From Ascidiaceihabitans sp. (GTDB lineage Bacteria; Pseudomonadota; Alphaproteobacteria; Rhodobacterales; Rhodobacteraceae), in the NCBI GenBank assembly GCA_028248455.1, contig JAOKHV010000011.1, forward strand, positions 1 to 51,951: a DNA stretch of 51,951 nt, in the 5' to 3' direction. The position numbers and the translations under genes are program-made. The notes beneath the pieces are model-generated. The model was not told the origin of the DNA, ran no database searches, and saw nothing but the letters and a program-made list of their open reading frames with translations. Shown piece by piece: positions 9,290 to 18,520 of the stretch; positions within the stretch are counted from its first letter, which is position 1; each line of letters starts with the position of its first letter.

Positions 9290-10315
9290 ATGAGTAATTC
9301 AACAAACATTACCTTCACTAGACTCGATCATGTGCGGGACTTGATGGGAAATTTACCTGCTAAGGACGCTGCCGCTGTTGAAGGTGCACAGGCACGCAAC
9401 AGTCAACTGACCAAACCACCAGGTGCTTTAGGACGTTTAGAAGAGTTGTCTATTTGGTATGCTGGATGGCGCGGGACTGATCGCCCTGTCATCAGCGCTC
9501 CACAAATTATTGTATTTGCAGGCAATCACGGTGTCGCTGCCAAAGGTGTATCTGCATTCCCGCCCGAAGTTACAGAGCAGATGGTCTTGAATTTCCAACA
9601 TGGCGGTGCTGCAATTAACCAATTGGCCAAGACGTTTGGCGCAAAGATGGACGTCCACGCATTATCTTTGGAGACGCCTACTGCTGATTTCACACAAGGG
9701 CCTGCAATGACTGAGTTGGAGGTCTGCGCAGCTATCCAAACTGGTTGGGATGCAGTTGATCCAAATGCTGATTTGCTTGTTGCGGGTGAAATGGGCATCG
9801 GTAATACGACTTCAGCGGCTGCGATTGGTATGGCGCTGCTTGGCGGTGATGCCGCTGATTGGACTGGCCGTGGTACGGGTGTTGAAGGTGCTGCACTTCA
9901 AGCAAAGACTGACGTTGTGGCTGCAGGTGTAGAGCGCCACGCCGGTAAAGGCGACGGTTTAGACGCATTAGCGGCTTTGGGTGGTCGTGAGTTGGCCGCT
10001 ATGGCTGGTGCGATCCTGCGGGCACGTGTGCTGTCTATTCCAGTAATCTTAGACGGTTTTATCTGTACTGCTGCCGCGGCATGCTTGCATGTGACACAAA
10101 ATGGCGTGTTGGATCATGCTGTTGCAGGGCATCAAAGCAATGAACAGGCTCATGACCGGATGCTAGTAGCATTGGGTAAAAAGCCTTTGCTACAGCTTGG
10201 ACTGCGCCTAGGAGAGGCATCTGGTGGAGCGTTAGCGATTGGCATTTTACAGGGCGCTGTTGCTTGCCACAGTGGCATGTCTACCTTTGCCGAGGCTGGC
10301 GTTTCAGACGGCTGA
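9290..10315 (+). CDS. cobT: Nicotinate-nucleotide-dimethylbenzimidazole phosphoribosyltransferase
   Basis: Makes alpha-ribazole-5-phosphate from nicotinate mononucleotide and dimethylbenzimidazole for the lower ligand of cobalamin. The 341-residue length is normal. Family motifs include [10 protein letters not shown] near residue 40, [17 protein letters not shown] near residue 75, [13 protein letters not shown] near residue 170, and GHQSNEQAH near the C-terminus. I chose the ATG at 9290, preceded by GTAGGAAG; the open frame upstream overlaps the divergent cobS region and looks non-coding. It ends 2 nt before the end of the convergent large membrane protein. Confidence 0.95.
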   Translation: MSNSTNITFTRLDHVRDLMGNLPAKDAAAVEGAQARNSQLTKPPGALGRLEELSIWYAGWRGTDRPVISAPQIIVFAGNHGVAAKGVSAFPPEVTEQMVLNFQHGGAAINQLAKTFGAKMDVHALSLETPTADFTQGPAMTELEVCAAIQTGWDAVDPNADLLVAGEMGIGNTTSAAAIGMALLGGDAADWTGRGTGVEGAALQAKTDVVAAGVERHAGKGDGLDALAALGGRELAAMAGAILRARVLSIPVILDGFICTAAAACLHVTQNGVLDHAVAGHQSNEQAHDRMLVALGKKPLLQLGLRLGEASGGALAIGILQGAVACHSGMSTFAEAGVSDG

Positions 10316-10317
10316 AA

Positions 10318-12819
10318 CTAGCTTTTTGGCATCTTGAGGGTCAAGTTTCTGCTGCCCTTTTTGTAGCGTAGTTCGTTGTCGCCAATGGCTGAGACGCGTC
10401 CACCATCTATACGATCGCCAACCTGAACTGTTTGATAGCGGCCATTTGAAAGACGGACCAAAGCTCGACGGCTAGATGGTTTGCCGTAAACGCCGATCAG
10501 ATTAACGTTGCGAAGGTTGATCGCATTCTTGACCGTCGCTGATTTTGCGACACTCGCGGACGACGAATTTTTAGGAACAACAATTTTTGGCGCGACTGAC
10601 GCAACACGAGTTCCTTGATCTGTTGATTGATTCGCCTTGGCACGTTTGACGATCCGTGCGAAATTCTTTGGACGTCCATCTGGGCGTACAGATGCCGTAA
10701 CTACCTGTAGATTTGTTGGACCTTCAATGACTATCCCGTCAACACGTGGTGCCAGTCCCGCAAGTGAAGCCGCCGCCGCTGAGTCTTTTTGTGCGTTCTC
10801 AGTGGCTGGATCGACATCTCGTTGCGCAACGGCTTGTTCAACTGTTGGGCGCAACTTTGGGCGTAATTGGGCAAGTTCTGATCGTGAAAGCCCCCCATTT
10901 ACTGAGCGTTCGTTTTGTTCAACAAGATTTGATGGGCGTGGTTGTGGTCGTGTTTTTGAAATCAAGGCAAGAGCTGGATTCACTTTTTCTGGCAAAGCTT
11001 TGCGTTCTGGCATCTTTGGCGGTGTAACTGCTGGGCTACCTAAGAAGACAATGACGCCGTTGGGCGTTATCGCACTATTGATAGTCGGAACGACCAACCC
11101 GTTAGAACCGAGCGCAAAGGATGTGCCCGCCGCCACGGGTGTTGTTTGTTCGCCAAGTCCGCGGTCAGTTATCAGCGCGCTAACATTCGGCAACGCAATA
11201 GCATCGTTGGATGAACTGACGGGATCAGTGTTTGTAATATACAGGTCATCCAGGCTGATCAATGATGCGGGCTGCGGGACTTCTGGCGAAACAGGCCATA
11301 TTCCAGTTACCGCGTAGTTTACCGCAAGTTCTTGAGCTGAAAGTTCTGGAAATGCAACGACAGGACCAGCCTGTGGTGCGCGTCGGGCGTCCAATACGGC
11401 CGTGTCTTCAGGGCTTAGGCCAGACCATAGGGATACGGTTTCAATGTTTGGCCCGATGCCCTCTGATGGGGTAGGTGCCAAGCCCGAGGGTGCCTCAGCA
11501 ATTGCGTCGTCATTTGGGGAGTTGAAGAAGCGGGCAAGACCTTCGTCTATAAAGACAGAGGCCCAAGCGGCCACACCAGCAAGGAAAAGTAATAATACGG
11601 CAGTTAAGATAAGGCCTAAGAATTTTGGTTTTTCACCAACAAAAGCTTTGCGATCTGCTTTGCGTGCACCAAAAATTGTTAAACGCTGCGCCTCTGTTGT
11701 TGGTTGGGTTAAAATTGGCGCTGGTAACGACTCTTTGCCAGATTTGCTTCGCCGGCTCAAGAACCCTGCTGCGATCTGAGGTTCAGGCGGATCGATCGCG
11801 ACCAATCCGGGTGTTTCAGATGGTGTATCCTCTATCGAAGGGACAGAGGCAGAGATGACTGAGGTTGCCAGGATGTTTCGGGTTGCAACTGCAAGCGATG
11901 GAGACGGTCTATTTGGTGCCCGACGACTTGCGAAGCCAACATCTACTGGGTTTTCAGACATCTGGGTAGGGGGTTTGATGGCTGTTGGGGGCGCAACGGC
12001 CACGGCATCAGGCGCAAGTCTTTGTTTTGTTGTTTCAGTCGGTATTATGGGTGGAGAGACAAGTTTTTCAGCCGCGACCTCGTTAAAACTGTCCGCAATT
12101 AGCTGTTCTTCGCTGACGCCATTTTCGGTCGCCTGTTCTGCTATCGGCGTGGCTAATTCTGACTCTTCATGTTCTTGCACGCCTTCCTCAGAAACGGCTA
12201 CTGTTTCAACAATAGGAATGGTAGAAACCTCAGGTTCCAGGTGCTCAGGCTCGAGTTTGGGAATGATTGCCTGCGGAATGTCAGCAGCGTTTCCCACTAC
12301 GACAAGTACAGTTTGGTCAGGAAAAATTGTTAAATCGCTATTCGGCGAGGTTGCACCGAAAAATGGTTCGCCGACGAAGTTACCTTCCTCAGGGATCGCG
12401 ACCCAGCTTACGGGGTTAAAGTTGTGCTCTCTTGCAAATGCTTTAGCTTCTGCCAAGGTCTCGCAAGCGACTGCTGCGACATAGGTTTGTGACTGATCCG
12501 AACTTACATCATAGGCCAGATCAGAAACGGCATAAGGAGTCGCACCTTCTAGAGCATCAAGCGCGAGTTGCTCACGCTCATCTTCGCTTATGTCACCCGT
12601 TTCAAGCGTAATATACTTGATTTTATCGTTTGGAATGATCAACTTGCTGCTGATCTCATTATCACTGCATCGACGCGCTTTGGCTGCCAACTTGGCTAGA
12701 TCGCCAACCAAATCCGTAGAATCGAGAGCAACTTCATCAACCAAACGCCAGCCATCCGCTGCGCGCAGCAGCAGACAAATGCCCTCAAAAGAAAGGGAAA
12801 GCGCAAAATTCGGCTTCAT
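10318..12819 (-). CDS. Large bitopic membrane protein with pilus/secretion-like ends
   Basis: An 833-residue protein of unknown function. Residues 1-150 form a globular domain whose pattern (IIPNDKIKYITLE, then ALEGATPYAVSDLAYDV) resembles the cytoplasmic PilM/GspL-type fold. Residues about 160-395 are Pro/Thr/Ser/Ala-rich and probably disordered. One transmembrane helix lies at about 398-421. A long low-complexity periplasmic linker follows. The last 60 residues (LIGVYGKPSSRRALVRLSNG onward, VQVGDRIDGG) resemble the PilP/GspC homology domain. I recall conserved relatives in Rhodobacteraceae that are usually called hypothetical. No pilus or secretion gene is adjacent. It is apparently monocistronic. 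Confidence 0.7.
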   Translation of the reverse strand: MKPNFALSLSFEGICLLLRAADGWRLVDEVALDSTDLVGDLAKLAAKARRCSDNEISSKLIIPNDKIKYITLETGDISEDEREQLALDALEGATPYAVSDLAYDVSSDQSQTYVAAVACETLAEAKAFAREHNFNPVSWVAIPEEGNFVGEPFFGATSPNSDLTIFPDQTVLVVVGNAADIPQAIIPKLEPEHLEPEVSTIPIVETVAVSEEGVQEHEESELATPIAEQATENGVSEEQLIADSFNEVAAEKLVSPPIIPTETTKQRLAPDAVAVAPPTAIKPPTQMSENPVDVGFASRRAPNRPSPSLAVATRNILATSVISASVPSIEDTPSETPGLVAIDPPEPQIAAGFLSRRSKSGKESLPAPILTQPTTEAQRLTIFGARKADRKAFVGEKPKFLGLILTAVLLLFLAGVAAWASVFIDEGLARFFNSPNDDAIAEAPSGLAPTPSEGIGPNIETVSLWSGLSPEDTAVLDARRAPQAGPVVAFPELSAQELAVNYAVTGIWPVSPEVPQPASLISLDDLYITNTDPVSSSNDAIALPNVSALITDRGLGEQTTPVAAGTSFALGSNGLVVPTINSAITPNGVIVFLGSPAVTPPKMPERKALPEKVNPALALISKTRPQPRPSNLVEQNERSVNGGLSRSELAQLRPKLRPTVEQAVAQRDVDPATENAQKDSAAAASLAGLAPRVDGIVIEGPTNLQVVTASVRPDGRPKNFARIVKRAKANQSTDQGTRVASVAPKIVVPKNSSSASVAKSATVKNAINLRNVNLIGVYGKPSSRRALVRLSNGRYQTVQVGDRIDGGRVSAIGDNELRYKKGSRNLTLKMPKS

Positions 12820-13033
12820 CGTATGTCGGTTCCATCGATTTTTTGCGTGCCCAGCAGCACGTCTCCAATCCTAAAGATATAACAGTCACGCTACGATGGG
12901 AAGTATTTCGCTAAAATGTGGAGCAGACTCGTCGAACGACGGTGTTCAGAAATCGCGCGGTGTATGCGGGCTGCGAATTAACCAACGGAAATAAGGGGGT
13001 AAGTAGAGCAGTTTATGTGCTGCATCAAAATAT

Positions 13034-13064
13034 GCTCTGCGGAATATTGCCGATCCCGCAGAGC
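13034..13064 (-). terminator. Terminator of metY
   Basis: GCTCTGCGG (13034-13042) is the exact complement of CCGCAGAGC (13056-13064), giving a 9-bp GC-rich stem 15 nt past the metY stop. On the minus strand ATATTTTG follows. Confidence 0.75.
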
Positions 13065-13078
13065 AATTGTGTAATGAC

Positions 13079-14371
13079 TTAGCTTGTCGCTTTGGCCAGA
13101 GCTTGATCCAGGTCAGCAATCAAATCGTCTGCGTCTTCTGTTCCGATTGAAATGCGCACGACTTCTGGAGCTGCACCGGATGCGCGTTGTTGCTCTTCAG
13201 TCAACTGACGGTGTGTCGTTGAAGCCGAGTGAATGACCAAGGACCGTGTGTCGCCAAGGTTGGCAACGTGGCTGAATATTTCCAGAGAGTTGACCAATTT
13301 AACGCATGAATCATAGCCACCTTTGACCGCAATCGTGAACAAGCCACCCGCGCCGCGTGGGCAGATTTTTGCAACGCGATCATAGTATGGTGAAGACTTC
13401 AGGCCCGCATAAGTCACGTAATCAACGCGCGGATCATTTTCGAGCCAACCCGCTATTTTCTCAGCGTTTTCAACGTGACGCTGCATGCGCAAGGATAGGG
13501 TTTCAGTGCCCATCAATGTGTAGTGCGCAGCTTGTGGATTCATTGTCATACCCAGATCGCGCAGGCCAATTGCGATACCAAAGAAGGTGTATGCAAGGTT
13601 GCCAAAGGTCTCGTGGAACTTGAGGCCGTGATATGCTGGCTCTGGCTGGCTTAGGGATGGGAATTTGTCGTTTGCTGACCAGTCAAATTTCCCTGAGTCG
13701 ACGACACAACCACCAGTAACGGTGCCGTTACCTGTTAGGTATTTGGTGGTTGAATGAACAACAAGCGTCGCGCCGTGTTCGATAGGGCGGCACAGATATG
13801 GGGTAGATGCCGTGTTATCTACGATTAACGGAATACCAGCTTCATCGGAGATGGCAGAGATTGCGTCGAGGTCAGTGATGTAGCCACCTGGGTTGGCAAT
13901 CGCCTCGCAGAAGACCGCGCGTGTGTTTTCGTCAATCGCAGCTTTCACCGCATCCAAATCGTCGAAATCAACGAATGTGCAGGACCAGCCAAAGCGTTTG
14001 ATGGTTTGACTGAACTGAGTGATCGTACCGCCGTATGCACGGCTAGAGGCTACGATGTTCATACCCGGTGACATTAACGGGAAGATCGCCATGATTTGGG
14101 CCGCGTGACCAGATGAACAGCAAACTGCGCCAACGCCCCCTTCAAGCGTCGCGATGCGTTCTTGCAAAACGGCAACTGTGGGGTTGGTCAGGCGGGAGTA
14201 AATGAAGCCTACTTCTTGCAAGTTGAACAACGCAGCGGCGTGGTCAGCATCGCGAAAGACATAGGCTGTCGTTTGGTGGATCGGCGTTTGACGCGCGCCA
14301 GTTGTTGGATCAGGTTTTGCGCCTGCGTGAATTTGCAGCGTATCAAAACCATAAGTTGGGCCATCAGTCAT
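13079..14371 (-). CDS. metY: O-acetylhomoserine sulfhydrylase
   Basis: A PLP enzyme of the Cys/Met metabolism family that converts O-acetylhomoserine and sulfide to homocysteine. It has 430 residues, typical of the longer MetY type. The PLP lysine is in VVHSTTKYLTGNG at about residue 209. Other family marks are the N-terminal TLQIHAGAKPDPTTGAR and IYSRLTNPT segments. The start has AAAAGGA upstream. The leader of about 120 nt to the end of the previous gene could host regulation, but I could not fit a known SAM riboswitch. A strong terminator follows. Confidence 0.95.
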   Translation of the reverse strand: MTDGPTYGFDTLQIHAGAKPDPTTGARQTPIHQTTAYVFRDADHAAALFNLQEVGFIYSRLTNPTVAVLQERIATLEGGVGAVCCSSGHAAQIMAIFPLMSPGMNIVASSRAYGGTITQFSQTIKRFGWSCTFVDFDDLDAVKAAIDENTRAVFCEAIANPGGYITDLDAISAISDEAGIPLIVDNTASTPYLCRPIEHGATLVVHSTTKYLTGNGTVTGGCVVDSGKFDWSANDKFPSLSQPEPAYHGLKFHETFGNLAYTFFGIAIGLRDLGMTMNPQAAHYTLMGTETLSLRMQRHVENAEKIAGWLENDPRVDYVTYAGLKSSPYYDRVAKICPRGAGGLFTIAVKGGYDSCVKLVNSLEIFSHVANLGDTRSLVIHSASTTHRQLTEEQQRASGAAPEVVRISIGTEDADDLIADLDQALAKATS

Positions 14372-14492
14372 TGTTTAGATCCTTTTCCATAGCGGCTGTT
14401 TGTTGCTCTGTGGAGTAAGGTATGCACCGCCAACGATCAAGGGCGGGCTGAAAACCAAAGTCTTAGCGTAACCAGGAGCCTTCGGACTTAAT
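14372..14492 (-). other. metY leader with in-frame short reading frame
   Basis: A small frame that is open through this leader ends with TAA 3 nt before the metY ATG. Its last residues read GGAYLTPQSNKQPLWKRI, which is unusually protein-like for intergenic DNA. There is no clear ATG within the leader, though TTG codons occur. A CCGCC/GGCGG stem lies inside it. This could be a leader peptide or chance. Confidence 0.3.
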
Positions 14493-15455
14493 CTAATTGC
14501 GGATCGCTTGTTCGCGCCGCGGCAAGTGGTTTTGATCAAAAAATATACGCACTTTTTCAACGCGACCTTGATAAACAGTACGCTTAATCGCTTTATAACC
14601 TTTTAGGATTTTTTGATCTTGTTCGGTGCGGAAACTGTTTCCATGGTTTCAATTACATGCTGGCTTTCACGTGCACAAAGCAGCGGAAACATGCGGTAAT
14701 GACAGCTGGTTTTACCATCGTGATAGCTAGCTTCCAAGGTATCGCGACCACCGCCAAGTGAATGTACGACCAAGGGAAGGACTAGTTGATCCAACCATGG
14801 CGTTAATTTCTGGCAGGCCAGTTCAGGCATTGGTTCGCGACGTAAGGTCAATGCGTATTCTAAGAATTTCTCGCCAAAGGCATGAGGGCAATTGTAATAA
14901 AAGAAGCCAGTGTTGAAATAGAGGTAGAGTTTCCAATACTTATCGGGTTCCGACAAATCTAAGCTGCTGTCGAAATCCAGGCCAAATTTGTCATAGAGTG
15001 ACTTCCAGATACCCGAATAACCAGGGCCATAAAGCGGTGGCTTTGGCCATGTGCCTTCACGCCGCAGCGGTGCGGTCAAAGTCAAATGGCACGTACATCA
15101 GGTTATCAGTAATCAGGTTGTCTGTATCGAAAAAGACAAATGGTACGCTTTTGGGTAATGCGGACAACATTTCAATTTTATTTCCATAGGCGTAATCGGT
15201 GCCAAAGTGTTTGGATTCAAAGGGCACTACTTCAGCATCCAACCCCTTAAGGGCTTCGAAGATGTCGGGTTTTAGGCGTGGATCGTTTGGCCACTTTGGA
15301 CCCGGTTGTGGCTCTGTAATAAGAGATTTTCCTTGAAAATCAGGGCTTTGATGGCACAGAGATGCAGCAAAAAGCAATGCTTTGTAGCCCAAGCGGCCAT
15401 TCTGGCCAACGAAAACAACGTTGAAGGTTTCCGTTCCGTTTGGTTTTTTTGCCAT
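14493..15455 (-). pseudogene. Glycosyltransferase-like roseobacter protein, two frameshifts
   Basis: Three successive frames join into one protein of about 320 residues. Frame 1 (15455 to about 15070) begins MAKKPNGTETFNVVFVGQNG and holds a DxD-like FFDTDNL. Frame 2 (about 15070-14615) continues with LRREGTWPKPPLYGPGYSG and ends at NKIKK. Frame 3 (about 14612-14493) continues LKGYKAIKRTVYQGRVEKV to a final RREQAIRN and stop. The joined order matches a conserved Rhodobacterales family I remember, with a nucleotide-sugar-transferase-like look. The second break sits on an A6 tract (14609-14614) and equals one missing base. The first break lies at 15060-15085. Either a decayed gene or sequence errors. 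Confidence 0.8.
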
Positions 15456-15698
15456 GCGCCGCCTGCTTTGCTCTTTTTCAAGTATGGCCTGATTGTCTGA
15501 AATTCAAAAGTTGGCAAATTCGCTCTTTTGTGATGTTTGAGTGCGTTATGGTCGATTTGCATATAAACGCCAACAATTTCGCAGAACTGAAGAAATTGAG
15601 GAGGCGCTTGTAATGCTACGCTTCAGCCATTTTACCTTCTTAAGGTGGGGTGCCTTTGCACCACAAATCAGTTTTATAACCAAGCGTGAAAACAGCAC

Positions 15699-16535
15699 TT
15701 AAGTTTTCTTGGTGTCGTCAACGATGTTCATCGTCGCAACGCCAGAATTGCCAAGCTCGACAGAAGCGAACGGCCCACCATGACACATGTTACCTGGGTC
15801 TTGGCTGTCCAACACATCACTCGCTGCAAATGTTTCTGCAGTAAACTGTTCAGCATTGTCTTTTGGTCGATAGCCAAGGAAGCTGGCTTTTGCGTTGTCA
15901 ACAGGCACCCGGTCATTGTTTGATACGCCGTAGACGACAGCAAAGCCTGTCACAGGTGTATCGATAGCGCGTGTCACCAGTTGGATTAGATCATCGTATG
16001 ATAACCAAGACCCGACAGCGCGAGGGTTGCCGACGTTTGCGGCAGACAGAATGCGCATGCAAACGGATTCAACTCCGCGTTTGTCCCAGTAAAGACTAGC
16101 CAAATCTTCCGCAAAGCATTTTGCCAGGCCATAGTAGGTGTCTGGGCGGTGCGGCGCATCGGTTCCAATGAATTCGTTTTTAGGGTGCATACCAACTGCG
16201 TGGATTGAAGAAGCATAAACAACACGGCGCACACCGTTTTTAAATGCGGCTTCCCACACGTTATAGGCACCAACGATGTTGGACTGAAGGATGGCATCAA
16301 AAGGGGCTTCGTCCCCAATTGCGCCAAAGTGGACAACCATGTCTGCGTCTTTAAGTAGATCAACCATTTGGTCAAGGCTGGCCAAGTCCGCTTTGACATA
16401 GCTTTCGCCCGCGTAAAGTGTGCCGATTTCGTCGGCGAGGTCGGTAGATACCAACTGATCCGCTATTTTACTAAGAGGTTCACGCAAGTGGGAGCCAAGA
16501 CGGCCAGCTGCGCCTGTTAGAACGATCTTTTTCAT
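15699..16535 (-). CDS. NAD-dependent epimerase/dehydratase, uronate dehydrogenase-like
   Basis: A 278-residue extended short-chain dehydrogenase. The Rossmann motif GAAGRLG is at residues 8-14, and the catalytic Tyr-x3-Lys is in DTYYGLAKCFAEDL. The overall pattern, including the C-terminal FLGYRPKDNAE and HGGPFA segments, resembles bacterial uronate dehydrogenase, which oxidises aldohexuronates to lactones. It is the last gene of the hyu operon. Its ATG overlaps the aminotransferase TGA (ATGA), so it is translationally coupled. In this context the true substrate may differ from a uronate. Confidence 0.8.
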   Translation of the reverse strand: MKKIVLTGAAGRLGSHLREPLSKIADQLVSTDLADEIGTLYAGESYVKADLASLDQMVDLLKDADMVVHFGAIGDEAPFDAILQSNIVGAYNVWEAAFKNGVRRVVYASSIHAVGMHPKNEFIGTDAPHRPDTYYGLAKCFAEDLASLYWDKRGVESVCMRILSAANVGNPRAVGSWLSYDDLIQLVTRAIDTPVTGFAVVYGVSNNDRVPVDNAKASFLGYRPKDNAEQFTAETFAASDVLDSQDPGNMCHGGPFASVELGNSGVATMNIVDDTKKT

Positions 16536-17750
16536 GGTGTATTTCCTTTGACGGTCAATTTAGAAAGGGCCGCGGCGATGCGGTCCAGAGCGATGTTCAA
16601 GACATCTTCAGAGCAAGCTGTGGAGATGCGAAAGAAAGGCGATAAGTCATAGGCGCTGCCTGGCACTGCGGCGACTTTGGCTTCCGATAAGATGTATGCG
16701 GTAAATGCTGTGTCATCTTCTAGTGCAATACCTTCTGCAGTCGTGGCACCTATAAAATGTTCATAATTGATATAGGCGTAGAATGCGCCGTCTGGTGGAG
16801 CCAGCGTCAAGCCATCGATCCCTTTGATACCTTCGACAACCAGATTACGCTCTCTTCAAATGCGGATTTGAAGAGGGCGACGCTGTTTTGGGGGTCATTC
16901 AGTGCGGCCGTTGCAGCTGCTTGGGCCACCGAACATGCACCTGATGATATCTGCGACTGCACTTTGGTCATACCTTTAATCAAAGGGGCAGGGCCTGCGC
17001 CATAACCAATGCGCCAGCCGGTCATCGTATAGGCCTTTGATAATCCATTTACTATCAACACTTGACCGCTCAAATCTGGATTGGCCGAAAGGAATGAAAC
17101 ATGTTTCTTGTTATCAAAAGTGATGTCTTCGTAAATTTCATCCGACATAACCAACACGTGCGGGTGGCGGCGGACTACATCGCCAAGCTCTGAAAGTTGC
17201 TGTGCATCATAAGACGTCCCAGATGGATTGGACGGCAGGTTCAACAAAAGCCAACGGGTGTGAGGCGTAATTGCTGCCTCAAGCAACTCGTGAGTTAGAC
17301 GAAAACCGTTGTCGGGCGGGCAATCGATAACAATAGGTCGCCCACCAAGGATCGAAACCATGTCCTTGTACTGACCGAAATATGGGGCACAAAGCAGAAC
17401 TTCGGACGTGTTTTCCAATGTTGCCATGAACGCATCAAAGATGACCTGCTTGGCACCGTTTCCTACAATGACTTCGCTTGGAGAAAAGTTTGGGGTGTCG
17501 TCGCGTTTGAATTTATCGATAATTGCCAGCGTAAGCGCGGCGATTCCATCCGTTGGTGGATAGCGCGGTTCACCGAGTTTAGCAGCTTTATAAGCTGTCT
17601 CAACGATGTGGGCCGGCGTATCAAAATCTGGCTCGCCCAATCCCAAATTGATCACGTCATTACCTTCGGATTTAGTGCTTTGGCATTTTGGCTAACAGCT
17701 GCTGACGCAGGGGATTTTATTGCATCCAACCGCTTTGCCAGGTAGTTCAC
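16532..17750 (-). pseudogene. Class I aminotransferase with two frameshifts
   Basis: A PLP aminotransferase of the aspartate type, about 400 residues if repaired. Segment 1 (17750-17673) starts with GTG and encodes MNYLAKRLDAIKSPASAAVS. One base is missing in the A-run at 17671-17673. Segment 2 (17672-16850) carries NLGLGEPDFDTPAHI and the PLP-lysine motif GLSKAYTMTGWRIGY. A second shift at about 16848-16857 leads to segment 3, which ends at 16532. The GTG overlaps the stop of the aldolase (GTGA) and the final TGA overlaps the next ATG, so the operon architecture is intact around it. It is either recently inactivated or a sequencing artefact. Confidence 0.85.
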
Positions 17751-18520
17751 TCTAACCCACCTTTGACTTGAGCAAGTAGTGCATCCGACCCTTTGGCAAG
17801 AATTGATGCGTCAGACCCGCATGCGACAAAGGTAAAGCCTTCGTTCAGCAGTTTGGCTGCAAATTCTGTGTCCAAAACCAGCGTTCCAACGGGAACCCCT
17901 TTGGCCATCAGCGCACGTGCTGCCGGCAAAATCAGGTCCCAAACCGCGTCGTCCATCGGTTTGCCCAATAGGCCCATGTCCGCAGCAATATCCGCGGGTC
18001 CAAAAAACACACCTGAAACACCGTCTTGGGTCCCGATTTCTTCAGCCATCGAGACGGCTGATTGAGTTTCAAGCTGCAGGATCACGGTTGTTTCCTGCTC
18101 GACTTTGGCAAAATAATCTTTGATGCGACCGAACTTATTCGCCCGAGTGGAACCAGAAACACCGCGCACGCCATGTGTTGGATAGCGTGTTGCAGCGACT
18201 GCCTTTTGTGCCTCTTCTACATTTTGGATCATCGGGAACAATAGGCCTGGCGCACCGGAGTCTAGTAAGCGTTTCACTTGAACCGTGTCGTTCCAATCTG
18301 GGCGTACAATCGCGGTGGTTCCGGTTGAAGCAAAGACCTGTAGCTGTCCGATGACTGAATTAAGGTCGTTGGGCGAATGCTCCATGTCGATGAGGACCCA
18401 GTCATAACCCGAAGGAGCAACGACTTCGGCTGTAAAATTGCTAGACAGTGTGACCCACAGGCCGATCTGTTTTTTTCCAGCAGCAATGGCGCGGGTGAAT
18501 AGGTTTTGCGGGAGGTTCAT
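17747..18520 (-). CDS. HpcH/HpaI-family aldolase
   Basis: A 257-residue class II pyruvate-type aldolase of the HpaI family, which reversibly splits 2-keto-4-hydroxy acids to pyruvate and an aldehyde. The EHSPND segment holds the active-site histidine near residue 48. The metal ligands are the Glu of LQLETQSAV and the Asp of FFGPADIAADMG. Its ATG overlaps the stop of the FAD oxidoreductase (TAATG) and its stop overlaps the aminotransferase start. It is probably needed to cleave a keto acid made by the upstream enzymes; the substrate is not known. Confidence 0.88.
   Translation of the reverse strand: MNLPQNLFTRAIAAGKKQIGLWVTLSSNFTAEVVAPSGYDWVLIDMEHSPNDLNSVIGQLQVFASTGTTAIVRPDWNDTVQVKRLLDSGAPGLLFPMIQNVEEAQKAVAATRYPTHGVRGVSGSTRANKFGRIKDYFAKVEQETTVILQLETQSAVSMAEEIGTQDGVSGVFFGPADIAADMGLLGKPMDDAVWDLILPAARALMAKGVPVGTLVLDTEFAAKLLNEGFTFVACGSDASILAKGSDALLAQVKGGLE

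Noticed and set aside
14372-14492. SAM-II/SAM-V riboswitch before metY
   Set aside because: I could not place the consensus stem and pseudoknot; only a short CCGCC/GGCGG stem is visible.
14604-14620. Programmed -1 frameshift at the A6 tract in the glycosyltransferase-like gene
   Set aside because: The 0-frame heptamer is C AAA AAA, which does not re-pair in the shifted P-site; the gene also has a second unrelated shift.
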